A DNA stretch of 64,000 nucleotides from Psilocybe azurescens (GCA_023853785.1 JAJIRX010000162.1:1-64000); one strand, 5' to 3'; positions 34,847 to 47,368 are shown, counted from the stretch's first letter. Notes: a model not told the origin generated them from the letters alone. Translations and numbers: made by a program.

Positions 34847-35309
34847 TGTTACGACAAGTCTTTTTCTTTTCTTTTTCTTTTCTTTTCTTTTCTTTTCTTT
34901 TCTTTTTCTTTTCTTTTTCTTTTCTTTTTCTTTTCTTTTCTTTTCTTTTTCTTTTCTTTTTCTTTTCTTTTCTTTTCCTTTTCTTGTCATCTTTTGTTTC
35001 ACTTTTATCTTCTATGATACATCTTTTGATGAACGTTTGATCTGTTTCCTTTATTCTTATATACATCTGCTGATGAACATTCATTCTTGTTTCATTTCTA
35101 TCTTTTATGATACATCTTTCGATGAACGCTTGATCTGTTTCCTCTATTCTTATATACATCTGCTGATGAACACTTAGTCTCATTTCAACTTGCTGTACAG
35201 TTCGTAGTACTTATACCAGGGAGGATCCACTGTATTCTTTAGCTAGTTCTTGTAAATGATTGGTGGTTAGATTACGCACACTGCGTGATTCTAACTTGAG
35301 ATCGTAACA
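34847..35309 (+). repeat. Gypsy 3' LTR with expanded T/C tract
   Basis: 463 bp. It differs from the 5' LTR mainly by an expanded TTTTC-type polypyrimidine tract (about 34860-34985) and by lacking a roughly 50-bp CTTGAAC-rich segment. Aligned parts are nearly identical. Confidence 0.92.
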
Positions 35310-35314
35310 GCGAG

Positions 35315-37035
35315 TGTACATGGGACACTTAACAGTTCTCTTTATAAAACCCAAACTCAAACTTTATCAAACACTATAAGCGATCACCTGTATTAACACG
35401 TAGTAGATCCTTGGTTCCTATAAGCAACTGGGCACACTAGTCCACAGTCCTTAGTTTACTATAGGCAATGTCCTGAAACAGTTGGATTTCTCTGACAGTC
35501 GTCCCTAGTTACTATGAGCGATCACTAGCCTTTATAGGGTTCCCACCCATATTTAATAATCCCCAGGGCAGTCTTACTATAGGCAATGTCCTGAACAGTC
35601 GGAGTTCTCTGACAGCCGTCCCTAGTTACTATGAGCAATCGCTAGCCGTATAGGGTTCCAACCCATACTTAACAATCCCCAGGGCAGTCCATGGATGACT
35701 TATAAAAGCCTGCTTATCAAGTCTAATAGACCTGACGTTGAATATCATAATAGTGATCGCTCACAAAACCAGGTAGCACCTAATTGCTTAAGGTGAACTG
35801 CATTGTTCGATCTCTTATCACACAAATCACTAGTCCTCAAAGTGTTAACACTAGAATTCTTATTCAGTAAATTCTGATATCAAATCTGGGGTGTAGATTA
35901 CTTGGTTCCTATTCTAAGATACAGGGCTGTTTTTATAGACTAAATAGATACTTTGGCTTGTGATAATTGAAAGAGACTAAGAGAAAAGGAAGGAAATGGA
36001 CCGGCGTGCTGCCTAGCCTTTGCTGCACCAATTATAATAGTGGAAAGTACTAGTTTGCCTGGGCTACGGCGCTTATTTGAAGATAACATGGTTGTCCATG
36101 CGGCAGTGCCTTCTTGGGTAGCAATCACCCATCTTATTTTATCAGATGGCTCGTGGCTAAGGCATGTCGGGACTAGATTGCTTAGGAGTATATTTCTAGG
36201 AAACCCTACCAAGGTTCCCCAGCACAGTTGCTATTGGTTTAGGACCTCCTGGAACAGCAGGTGCCCTTATCATGAGGCAAGTCACCTCTAGTATCGTGTG
36301 GCGATTGCTGGCTGGGCGATCACTCACTCATGTTGGCTGCATTGCAAATTACAAGTTTTTATAGTCAGATCTAGTAGACCGCCATATGCTGAGTTGTACA
36401 CAAGATTTCAATTGCCAATACATTCGGTCCGTGGGGCGATCACCCGTGTGGTACAGTGATGCCTGATCCCTGAGCGGTTGATCGCCTAATTTAGTGAACA
36501 GCCTTTGTGAGGCCTGGACACAGTGATCGCTTTGCTAATTAATAAGGTTTTCATCACTTGGCGATCGCTTGTAAGACACTGGTGGGTGTTACCCCTTGTA
36601 AGAGCCAAGGTCATTTCTTAAGAGTTTCTTCTTTGCATGGGACTAATAGTATGATCAATGGAGCGGTGATCGCTTTGGACGCTCGGTTAGGGTTGATTTG
36701 ATAGCTGTGTAGGAAACTAAAGGTAGTCTTTGATTTGTAGCACTGATTAATAGGCCACACTACACCTTAGTTAGTTTGTAAGATCTATTACTCTTGTTGG
36801 CCCACTAGGAAGTAAAGCCTCAAAGCCTAATAGTCTGGCGTATCTCCTACCCTTCACTAGTATAATGTACTAGTTTATTACAGATAACAATCGCAAAAAT
36901 AAGGGCCTCTGTATCTCACTATGAATTGTAAGCCCAGAATGGTTTACACTCTTTCAATGCCTCAAACTGCCAGCCATGTCCCGCTGAATCAAACGAGCCC
37001 ATCCCAGATAGCGCAGATCACATCAAACCAGCATC
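35315..37035. other. Right remnant of host element; tandem repeat and GATC-core motifs
   Basis: No supportable gene. Contains a tandem duplication (35456-35573 and 35574-35689), a TATA-like TATAAAAG near 35700 and about ten GCGATCAC/TGATCGCT-type sites up to 36700. The right boundary with the following PHD-finger gene is not clear. Confidence 0.55.
35456..35689. repeat. Tandem duplication, about 117-bp unit
   Basis: Two adjacent units starting TTACTATAGGCAATGTCCTG and ending CCCCAGGGCAGTC, about 90 percent alike. Confidence 0.9.
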
Positions 37036-38211
37036 ATGGAGAGGGAACCTCCAGGTGAAGGATGTTTCTCTCCAGACGTCATGGAATCGGGGGGCGTTAT
37101 CAGATCGAGCAAGACTGTGAATTCATCAAGTCAATTCTTGTGAAACTTGACCAGGATGAAGATGTCGATATTCTGGCACCTTCTGGAACATTACTCTTTG
37201 ATATCCCCTTTGCAGATGATGAGGTTGACAAAAGCCTCGAATATCCTTCCCCTCCTGTTGCCAATTCTGAGGGTAGTGCTGATCTCGATGCTGCAGAAAC
37301 TCGCATCAAAGTTGAAGACGCTCTGGGTGAACTCAAAACTACTGATGCTGCTGTGATTGCCTTGCAAAGTCGGAAAGTTGAAACAGAAATCGTCATAAAC
37401 GGGAAGCTGAAGTCAAAGGCACGGATATTGGCAGAGTTTAGCAAGTACAGGAAATGTGTTGGCTCTATGGATCGCTTACGCTGCGTACAAGATATTGAAC
37501 GTCATGTTCAAAACAAAACTGTCAGCTCGTATGCATCCTCGGATTCTCTCCCGCCCCCAACAGACGATTCTGATGTCCTTCTTATATCTGACTGCGTCAC
37601 CAGTCTTCTCTCTTGCGATAAGAAAATCTGGCTATGCATTGGCGAGGTCAATGGCCTAAAGTTTGACGGACAATCAGTTCCATATGTCAACCTCGATATC
37701 CTTTCTGAAGATACAGTCACTGTTTCATACCAGATGCTCAGTTTACGACCTATGACTCTCGATGATGATCCAGATGGAGTATATGACTGGTGAACATACC
37801 AAGTGGGTGAAAAGTCTTTTACAGTCCCTGGACAGCTCATCCAACCGATAAATCCCAAAATTTCGTTAACACATACCACAGTCCCATGGTATCTACTTCA
37901 GGGTACCTTCCTTGTCACATTAGAAGTGAGTATCTTCCAGGAACTTACAGTCTCGAACCTGAAAAACATACCAAAGACGGCGGCTAATAAAGAATATCCC
38001 TATCGACTAGCATCTGGTGAGATATTACAAATATTTGAAACATTTAGAGGCTGATACCCTTCGCTGAAAACTATTACAGGTGCAGCGTGCTTTCTGTGTA
38101 ACAACGATGAGCAATTTGCGGACATCAGAAGCTCAGACTGTCCATGGTGCTCACCTACCGTTGCCCTTGACATGTCCCAAGGCCAACGAGTGCTTGAACA
38201 TATTGGCGCGC

Positions 38212-39879
38212 TGTCATACACCAATTTTGATTGGATATGAGATTTATCTATAAGCTTAGAGCATCTGTCTCGACTCCCCATTGCATGCAGAAGCCAGGGT
38301 TATTATTTTGCATTTTTATCTGAAGCACATCCCTCAATATTCAACGTCAAAGCCCATTCACAGTCCACTTCAAGCTCCATTCCAACTTTCAATCTCCACT
38401 TCAACCCTTTGATCAGTTACATTCCCTATCAATGATTCAATTGTCTATCTATTTCGAACCTCAAGGCTATGCGCAGATTATTCTTGGACATCATTCCTAT
38501 CCATCCTAGTACGCACAGCACTGCACAGCATCATATATCACCATCGTCATCAGCATTTGATCATCTACAACTATTTGGTCCTTAACTGGATTCCACATAT
38601 GCAGCAAATCTTTGTCTCACTCAGCAGTCTTGGTAATGGATGACTGAGCTGTGCCATGAATAGACTGGTTCTATTCATTGGCATGGTACTTGTTCGCTAT
38701 TTTGGCTCCTTTTCTATTGTCTGACACTTCCATATGATTGATCCTTCCTTCCTTTTGTCATTCTTGCTTATTGTACTTACTCAGCTTCGCTTCTTTCTTA
38801 CTCATCTCACTTCGCTTTTCATAATCCTGCTTATACTTCTTACTCATCCTTCTATTTTTCACTCCTAAACTCCATCAGCCTTCAATCTATTGTATGTAGT
38901 TGACAGATGGGACTACTGGGTGTCGTTCTACAGAATGATTAGTATAGTTTGGACGCTTGATCTCTTTTAAATATTTTTCTATGTTCTCTGGTATATAAAC
39001 CATGTATTAGTATCGCTTGGAATGCAAGGAAGTTACAAGCCCCAACTTTCTTCACAGCAAAGATTTCAAGTTATCAAGTACTCAGTCCAGCACTCCAAGC
39101 ACGCATTCAATCAATCTCTATCAATATTCAGCACAAAATTCAACAATCACTCCAGTTATTCAAGACGTTCATCAGAGGGTAGACCAGCCTATCCAACCAC
39201 TCACGCTCTCACATCCCAGAGCAATTTATCCAGTTCATTTCGATCCTATCATCCTCCAGACCCTTCATTCTTCCTCTACCTCAAGATCCTCAACTCCCCA
39301 TCGCTTCAGTTGCTCCAGAATATTTTTATTCAGCAATCTTGGTCTTGTTGTCATCTTCATCCATCGCCCTAGTCATCCCTCATTCACTCCACCGCTCTGT
39401 TTGATTTTTTGGTTCAAGAACATCGCACAATCCTTCATCATATATCACTCCAGGCTGCTCAAGCCATTACTCCATCAGCAGGCTTTACTTCTAGCTTTGC
39501 AGATGCTGTAGACTCGATTAAAGCGCACTAGGATCAAGACTACATTCTCACTCCTGCCCCTGTATCAATCTCTGCAAATTATCTAGTCATTTGGCCCCTC
39601 CACAGTCATCACACCTCATTCACACCGTTCTACCCTAATCAAGTCGGGTTGCTTCCTCCCAGTAAATACTCAAGGGCATTTTATATTCCCTCATCCATTC
39701 CTCCTTCTTCATACGTCCCTGCCCTCCTCAGACCACATACATCTTCACAACCTAGTGGCCAAGCCAGCCCTCACTTTAACTCAACAGGGAGAGAGTCGTC
39801 TTATCTAGTCTAGACCATTCCTCTCTGGTTTGTGTTTTGGTTTTCGATTTATATATCAAATCACACACTACGTAGTTCA
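38212..39879 (+). repeat. Solo LTR, 1,668 bp, in the PHD-finger gene
   Basis: TG..CA-bounded (TGTCATAC..TAGTTCA) with a 4-bp target duplication GCGC (38208-38211 and 39880-39883). Excision on paper reads ATT GGC GCG CAC ATC, in frame with both gene halves. Has a TATA box (TATATAAAC near 38990). Homologous to 25862-27477. Confidence 0.9.
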
Positions 39880-40218
39880 GCGCACATCCTTCATGATCCA
39901 CACATTGCCAAATCAATGTCTCTATGTGGGCTGTGTCTTTGTCCAGCGCCGCTCTGCCAGTTATTTTTGAAGAAAGGAAAAGGAGCAACTGGAAAACTAG
40001 CGATCAATTACACATCATCGAAAGGCTGCCTGATGAAAGTAAAATTTTCTTACGGTGTTGCAGCCGAATCAACTTCTGCTATGTCTGAAAGTAGAACCGA
40101 CAATCTGGCGGTACTTCCTCAAGATTCACTTCCAGGAGAAGCATCTGAACGCCCCATTTGAAAAGTACATGCATCTATGGACGCTTTCGAATTTTGAAGA
40201 AACAGAAATGAAGAATAT

Positions 40219-41402
40219 GAGGTCTTTACACTCCCCACAGGTACCGATCGGAATTTTATTTGGCAGTGTCCCTGCCAAATTAGCAGGAAAATGTCCAAAT
40301 TTTTCCGACTGGATTCCGATCGGAACCACCAGTACCGACCGGTTCCACTGTTAACAAGTCCGACTAAAATCCGATTGGAATCCGACCAGAATCTGACTGG
40401 AATCCAAGTGGAATTGATCAAATTTAAAACCCAATTAGACCCAATTCCAAGTGGAATCCGAGTGGTACCAAGCAGAACTATATTATGTCAGCATACTATT
40501 TACAGCTCAGCAAGTAATAACACAAAAGTATACATAGATATCAACAGTTTGTGACAAATTTGGTATTTTAGAATTGTAAAATTGAGGAGAATATGTTTAT
40601 GTAATAGTTATATAAAGTTAAAAATTTTCTGGTAAAGAAATACCTATTTTTCATATAAATCTGTGCTTATATAATCTAAATTTCTTGAATAAAGTTGATC
40701 TTTGTATTCCATTAATTTCTATTATTGCAACACTATTAATATATAGCTAACAGAGTGCTATTTTGTTGCAAAAATGTAGTTTACAATATCTATATATATT
40801 CAAATTTACAGTATTTTGTATATTGAACATGCTGACATAATATTCAGATGATGGTGTAATTACCGGTGCATTGCCCTCAATTTTCTGATCATTTTGATAT
40901 ATAATATGTGGGTATAGCTTCAGAGGAAGTGCCAGAATATATTATTGGGTGTTGTAAAGAATGGTATATAATTTATAAAATGTTGAGAATACCACAAGCA
41001 GTAATAGTGTGGTTGGTAATGTGTGTATAGAATTAATATATATAAAGCTGTTGGTTCAATTCCTGTTGAGTGTATTTTATAATTTCACATTTATTACAAA
41101 TATCATGTGACTTGAATGGATTACTTAAGAGTTTATGTAAGAAATATTATGTAATACTGACTAAGCATACAATATCATATGATTTCAATACATTATTTAT
41201 AAGCTTATGTAAGCAATTATTATGTAATGCTGACTAAGCATTGTATTATACACTGATTAAGTACATTATGAGAAATTCCAACCGGATTCTGACCGGTTCT
41301 GAGTGGGTCCAAGTGGATTCCAATCGAATTCTGACCGGTTCTGATTGGTTCCGACTGGGTCCAAGCAGTTCCGACCGGTACCTGTGGGGCACTGTAAAGT
41401 AC
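40219..41402. mobile_element. TIR element, family A copy 2 (inverted)
   Basis: 1,184 bp, reverse-complement relative to copy 1 at 598-1814. Flanked by a perfect 10-bp duplication TGAAGAATAT (40209-40218 and 41403-41412). It lies in the PHD-finger gene; removing it restores EMKNIWKKR. Same terminal repeats, same 10-11-bp arrays at both ends, same AT-rich core. Confidence 0.92.
41000..41078 (+). promoter_or_regulatory. tRNA-like Pol III module in TIR element A2
   Basis: A-box TAGTGTGGTTGG (41005-41016), B-box GGTTCAATTCC (41053-41063), TTTT at 41075-41078. The B-box is identical to copy 1 and the A-box differs at one base, consistent with the module being an integral part of the element. Confidence 0.6.
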
Positions 41403-42319
41403 TGAAGAATATCTGGAAGAAACGGTTTAAGTCTACGAGACGTTCCAAAAATCGAAAATCCCACCGCTTGTTATTTCTGAAGACCATCGGGCACATATTC
41501 CTGGAAGGTATGTTTGTCAAATCTTTCTTTCTTTGTACAGAAAAGACTTACTCCAACAATCCTACCAGCGCGGCACCAGATTTGCAAGAACCGGACAATG
41601 AGCAACTGAGCGACAATGAGTCTGAATTTGCCGACGAGTATGCCCCAGAACTTGAAGATGAAACTGAAGACACAGCCGACGATGGGCTAGAGAACATAAC
41701 CGGGGGACATGGCGGATGTTACGGTTGAAGACAAGATGGCAGGTGTGGAAGAAGATGGGGGAGAGGGGAAATACAGACGCAGTGCGAACGCTGACTACGT
41801 GGAGACCGCAGTCAGCTTAGAGAATGACACCGTGAGTATCGTTCAAAACTTAGCTGAACCTACACTCACCTGACGTTCCAGAGCAGCGTTGTTGAGCCGC
41901 AACTGTTGCTGGAGATCCCTGCGCCCAACACGACGCCAGCGAAATTGCTGACATAGTTAGACCAGACATTATAATTCTGGACAATACCAATGCAGTGGTG
42001 GACGACATACCTCCACAGGAAATGGGCCGTTCGAAACGAAAACGCATCCCGAGGCAAGGCCCACTGGATGCCCTGAACGGATGCCTATGCGGCACGGTAG
42101 TGGACGCGAGATCCGAAGGAGTCCTGATGTGCAAGAGGGTGGGATGTGAGACTCAATGGGCAAGCATACATTACACATAATAAATGGGTTGCGTTTACTC
42201 ACCTAACCTTCTAGTATCACCTGCAGTGTGTTTCCCTAGAGTTAGCCCCACGAAATTGGGTCTGCGAGGCATGCGAGGTGTCTGGGGACGGGAGAGGAAC
42301 AAAGCGCACTCGAAGATGA

Positions 42320-43102
42320 TGTCATATTACCATATATAGACTTGTGCCTGATTACGTGAGGTAGGTAGGTCAGGCCAACTTGGCCTTAGCAAAAATTCGA
42401 CCCTAGGTATTTTTTTCCAATCCTTGAACCCCCTTGGAAATACTGTTTGTTTAACTTACAGCCACCAAACAGAATATCTGTTTTTATCTGTATTATTTTC
42501 AAACAGAAGTACTGTATGTCATACTTACAGCAATTCTTACATAAGTTCTGTATTTAATTTGCTGTAAGTTTTACTTACACTGGTCAGCGCCAGCAGTGAC
42601 TGGGACTACAGTAGCTGTCACATGTGACTACTGGGTGCTACAGCAAGGGGGGACGTGCAATCCAGCTACCAGTTCTACTGGGGCTACATAGCACTACTAC
42701 AGGTATTTTTTTTTGCTGATGCAGGTCTACTAGTAGACTGTAGTAGAATACTTGTACAGTTCTGTATTTGTATCCCAAATCTATTGCCTCATGCTGCCTT
42801 TCTATTTATGTATAAGCTAAAGTGAACTGATCACTGGTACTGTAGTATACAGACTATTTGGACTGTGGAGATGAGGTATATTGTGTGCTGTTTCCTTGCT
42901 ATTCTCTGTTGTTCAGGCTCTCCTTATAGTTTGACCATCAAGTGCTGTATAATGCTAGAGATAATGTAATGAATACTATTGAACATTATACAACATCGGA
43001 GGTATACTATTGAGCAAAACCAATGCTACAGAATACTAGGGAGTGCTATGTATTGTTTGGTGATGTGTTATGTAATACTTTGATGGTTTGATGCTACGGC
43101 TC
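42320..43102. other. Non-coding spacer
   Basis: AT-rich stretch with repeated CTTACAGC- and TGTAAG-like words around 42450-42580 and a T9 run near 42712. No gene. Ends at the target duplication of the KDZ element. Confidence 0.5.
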
Positions 43103-43109
43103 ACTATAG

Positions 43110-43896
43110 CACCTAAGGTTCCCACCCCGCTTTCACATTTGTTGACAGGAAACGGTCACTATACCCAGTTAAATTTGAATGCTTTTCCGGCTTTCCCCTT
43201 ACCCGCCAAGATTCCTACCCAGGGGTCTCCCACTTTAACGAGATTTTTTGCTCATTGTCGTAGATTAGACAAGGAGACAGATTAGACTAGATAACAGATT
43301 AGATAAGTATAGATAAGACAAGATTACCTAGATAAATATGGTACAGATTATCTTAGATGACCCTGTCCATTCGCCAGGTAACATGACCACCCACCAGTGC
43401 CGCCCATCCGGACAACGCTCCACAACACCTCCCTCGGCTTCCCATCCCGCCAGGCACCTCCAGCGTGTATGTCACCGTCGCCCACTGTCCGCCCGCTCTG
43501 CGCGCCATTCCCTTTGTGGCAGCCCTTCCATTCCTGGCCATGTCCCTTCCCCGCTCTTCTTTCTATTTCCATCTATATCCCTTCCCTGGTCATTTCCCCA
43601 ACTCCTTCCCTTCTCATTGTGCTTTTCTGTTAATTTCTTCTATATTTTAAAGGTGCTTAAGAATTTAATAAAATAACATTGAATGTAAACTACTGTAGCA
43701 TTCAATTGGAGTACTCATCCTCGCTGCCAACGACGATGGGAGAACTTGGAGACTTGAGGGAGAGCCTGAGCTCAATATCCTTTTTGGGTGAGTTTGTTTT
43801 CAGGTACTCCGGTGGCGGCACCACGGACACCTGTCACTTGTCAATCAATTAATGTCTATTCATCAGGAAATGGTGAGAATGAGTCCATGGGAAGAC
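43110..43896 (+). repeat. KDZ left inverted repeat, with 182-bp insertion
   Basis: Inverted partner of 51794-52397. A 182-bp segment (43125-43306), including GATTAGA/GATAAG-like repeats, is present only here, so either the left end gained it or the right end lost it. The inner end overlaps a possible upstream start codon (ATG 43852) of the transposase gene. Confidence 0.88.
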
Positions 43897-43968
43897 GCCC
43901 TTGTTCTTACCCATTATGTCTCCCTGCAACAATCCCTCGACTCTCCTGGCCCATTCTTGCTACTCTTG

Positions 43969-46900
43969 ATGCCCAAACGCAAAAGTCTTTCTAGCAGCGT
44001 CTCTGTATCTTGCGGAACGAGTTTTGGAATTCGACAGCCGACCCAACCTGTTCAGAAACGGGTGAAGCTCAACAAGACAGCAAAGCAGCTCGCCAAAGAA
44101 AAGGCGGCACACAAGGTCCGAGTAGCAGGTAAGTGATACTCTGCTCTCAGATTATTTCTCAATACTGATGGTTTATCAGCACTAAGCTTTGAACACCGGG
44201 AAGATTTGGTTGACAAGAACGATGTCGACCTGAATGATACCGCTTGGGTCAACGAAGAGTCAGCGGCCTTCATACAACCACCGCCTGGAGAGGAAGGTTT
44301 TTCTTTAGCCATGCTGGAGGAGAAACTCAGCTTCAAGACTTGTTCCTCGACACCCTTTCTGCGCAGTGAGTGCGCTTCAGCTTAAAATCTATCTCAGACG
44401 TACTAACAATATCAGGAAACGCAAGGACCATCGAAAACGAAAAGACCGAGTAGAACGGCAGGTCCGAGCCTGGAAATCCGTAATGCCCAATCTGGTCGAC
44501 GCATTCCTCAAATTCCAGCAGGGTGGCCCACCTACAGGGAACACAGAGGATAGGACCGCAGAGGATAGGAACGATAAGGAATGGTTGATCGAAGTTATTT
44601 CTTTGGAAGGTTGTACTACCTTCCATTTTGAGTCTCACATGCTGATTTTTGACAGGGCGCAGAAAATGTTCTTTCTTTTATTCCTCGGAATCTATATCGG
44701 CGCTGTTACTCTCGCGAATTTGGCATTATTGGAACATCACCTGAACAACCTCAGATGGGGTTTTCAGTCAAAACGTTACATTTTTATCGACAGTTAGGAC
44801 ACGTAGCTCCTTGTTTCAGCCTCGACACATTTTCAAAGGTGTTGAACCATTATCATGGTGTGAGTTTCACAACAGAATTCTCCATGACGGTGGTCTGAAT
44901 TACTTTGCAGGTACCCCATAAATCATATCTTGCCGACCAGCTCAGTAACGCATATGACTGCTACCTGGAAATCCTTCAAGGTGTCGAGAAGCTTGTCGCT
45001 GTGAACTGGGACGTGACGAATCATGGAAAAAGCAAAATGTCTGCCCTCCCTGTCTTTACAAGGTAGAAGATGAACCCACCTTGAAATACCGACTGTTGGC
45101 TGCCATGGACGGTAATAACTCGCTCAAACTCGTGGATTGTGTTTTTCGAGCCGGTTCAGCTTGTACAGACACTCGCTCTACAACGTCGGATCGTTGGATT
45201 TCTTCGGAGGACGTGGACAAATTTAAGGATGAGGTTAAGAAGGTTAAAATGGTGCGATTTCACATGTATGTCTTATAAAGCCAGCTAAATATGTCTACAG
45301 CCATCTTCAGCTACACGGAACCCATCATTGCAGCATTCGGGCGGCAGGAAATCCAGTACCTCCAGACACACCTACGGATACTGTCGAAGATCTCAATCTT
45401 AAAGAGGTTGCATGGCTTAATGTCGTAGAACACGATGAGCCAGCCAAGTGCCTCAATACCTGCGTGGACAGATGGAGAAATGCGGGCCCCGAGGCACAAA
45501 AGAAGATGTACGTGCTATTCGCAATTGCTGGGATTTTTTTAGCGGTCTGCCACCATGGTCATGTCCTTGTAGTATGTGATATGATTCGCGAGCGGCGAGC
45601 TGTACGTTGTCCTTTCCTGGCAGGTTCTTTGTTCTGACTTTTGATTGACAGGATGAAGTATCCCTTGCAACTGTCAACCGATTGGTTGACGATTTTGGAT
45701 CTGACATATGTCTCGGATATGACATCATGTGTGCTTTCATAACCACTCTGAAAAAGAGCTGCCTAAATGAGAAAAGGGTGGCATTTTGTCTTGGTGGCAT
45801 CGTTCCGGCGTTTCATGGTCATGCCCACAATCGTGGGTGTCAGGTAGAGTGGCACCCTCTCTATGTTGAAGGAGTAGGACTTGAAGATTTTGAAGAATCG
45901 CGAACGCACGTTCTTCCGTTCCAATGAACTGGCGTCTGTTACGAGGCTAGCGACACCCTATCACTGGCAGCAGCACATCAATGAACACTTCAATCTCCAT
46001 GACGTAGACAAGCACGCCTCCTCAGGTAATTTTTTTCTCTTGCAATATTGTTAGCAATTGACATAAATGATTAAAGGGAACTTCATTTATCAAAACTACC
46101 GCCAAGCCTTAGAGAAGATTGATATCGACTCACCCCGTCTTGCCGAGCTTTCTGTACAGCTGAATATTGGCGCTGAAGACTACGAGAACTACCTAATCAG
46201 TGAACGCAGGTACCTGGCAGGTCTGCGGACGGAGCCAGAAAACGAACAGGCGCAGGTGGAGTATATGGAACTCTTGTTTGATCTGGACTTGCTCAAGTGC
46301 GTGTATACATCTCTTCCTCATCTCTCTTACTCACTCGCCACTAGGAAGAAAGCAGATGCTGCTCAGGCCTTGTATGCCAATCGTGATCGCCTCATGATCC
46401 GGGAAGGCTATACAGGCCCGCAGATTACACGAATCACGACTCAAAATCGGACGACATTTCAGCGTTGGGCGGCCAAGAACAAGGAGGTCCTTCGATATGA
46501 GGAGGCGAACGATATTGTGATCAGGTGGACACCTACTATGTCTGAGTACGAGGACGCCTTGGTGGTGGTTCGCAAATGTAAATATCGCAGGGCCCTAGAT
46601 GATCTTGAAAGGCTGGTTGTCCAACGCCTCTTCGAGATGAAGAAACTTGGAATGAGTGGAGTAGGTATGTTACTTCTTTGCCCTTCCATTTCAAAATTAT
46701 GTTCTGACTTTCGTAATAGAATACAAGCTTAGAGAAAAGATCACGAAGTCGCTCAGGACCAGAGCAGATGCCATCCAGTCAGCATTGAAACGCTACAATG
46801 AGGCCGCTCTTCAGATGGTTCCACCTCGGGTTACATTGACATGGGAGACTGTCATTGCTTCTGTGAATCTCGCCGACTTTGATCTTTTGAAGGATACTCA

Positions 46901-47368
46901 ACAGGACATTCGAACATTAGAATGGGCTCAGCCAGCCAATCGAGAAGGAATGGTTATGTATTTCCAGATCAAACGAGCTAAGGAGGAGCTGGTTCGGCTG
47001 AATGTTGAAATCCGTCACCTGTTAACATTCTTATATGACAATCACATCGATCACTACCATGCTGTATGTGCCAATATTATAGTCAACCCTCCTCTCGCGT
47101 TTGAGATCTCTTCCCGTTGGGCATCTCGTAACCTGATCCATGAAAAATTGTCGAGCACCTTCTGCAAATGAGCTGACTGCCAGGCTTCAGTGGGAGTTTG
47201 CTTTATGGCCAATGGAAAGGTCGTGACCCATCCCTCAATGAGAATGTTCCTCCTCCGGCTTGGGTAACAACAATTCTTGGGATTACACGAGTTGAGGTTG
47301 AAGTTGTCGAGTGGGATGATATGGTAGCTGAAGATGAGCATACGGATGTTGATATCAATGTACTGTAG
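43969..47368 (+). CDS. KDZ (Kyakuja-Dileera-Zisupton) transposase
   Basis: A DNA transposase of the KDZ family. I place the start at ATG 43969 (MPKRKSLSSS), a usual opening for this family; ATG 43852 is in frame upstream. Landmarks: AWKSVMPNLVDAFLKFQ (about 44470), FSLDTFSKVLNH..YLADQLSNAYDCYLEIL (about 44815-44985), the CPPCLYKVEDEP cysteine segment (about 45045), MDGNNSLKLVD (about 45105), NLKEVAWLNVVEHDEPAKCL (about 45390-45450), LGYDIMCAF (about 45712), FHGHAHNRGCQVEWHPLYVEG (about 45810), QNYRQALEKI, RLVVQRLFEMKKLGMSGVG (about 46610-46660), and a C-terminus ending at 47366-47368. Several short introns. One-base frame breaks occur near 44301 (T run), 45010 and 45900. It may be inactive or mis-sequenced. 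Confidence 0.85.

Larger units (their letters stand above)
27757..35309 (+). mobile_element. Ty3/gypsy chromovirus-type retrotransposon
   Basis: LTRs begin TGTTACGA and end TCGTAACA. The flanking 5-bp duplication is GTGAG (27752-27756) against GCGAG (35310-35314), one apparent CpG transition apart. Internal order is gag, protease, RT, RNase H, integrase, chromodomain, then an extra zinc-knuckle ORF before the 3' LTR. A foreign 575-bp solo LTR sits in pol at 29718-30292. Frames are broken in many places. Confidence 0.95.
37036..42319 (+). pseudogene. PHD-finger protein of unknown function, twice interrupted
   Basis: I recognise this as a protein type frequent in Agaricomycete genomes, function unknown. 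Start ATG 37036 (MEREPPGEG..). The body includes RYQIEQDCEFIKSI and LFDIPFADDEVDKSLEYPSP (about 37110-37260), a zinc-binding-like CFLC..CPWC segment (about 38085-38155), CGLCLCPAPLC (about 39920-39955), an acidic stretch (about 41570-41690), and a C-terminal PHD-like finger CLCGTVV..CKRVGCETQWYHLQC..WVCEAC ending at the stop 42317-42319. A solo LTR (38212-39879) and a TIR element (40219-41402) split it; removing each with one target duplication restores the frame. A TGA replaces an expected Arg codon at 37791. Further indels occur, including G runs near 37090 and 41700. Confidence 0.75.

Noticed and set aside
34608..35183. Lys-rich minus-strand ORF with repeated KKKRKRKEK
   Set aside because: Antisense reading of the TTTTC polypyrimidine tract in the gypsy 3' LTR.
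36040..36291. 83-residue ORF
   Set aside because: No similarity recognised, no start context, located in repeat-derived sequence.
25862..39879. One giant LTR retrotransposon bounded by the two 1.6-kb repeats
   Set aside because: No shared target duplication at the outer edges. The right copy has its own GCGC duplication in a coding frame, and the left copy is truncated. Two independent LTR copies fit better.
43338..43676. ORFs in the KDZ left repeat, mirrored at 52014-52336
   Set aside because: Both arms of the inverted repeat give the same translations; not independent genes.
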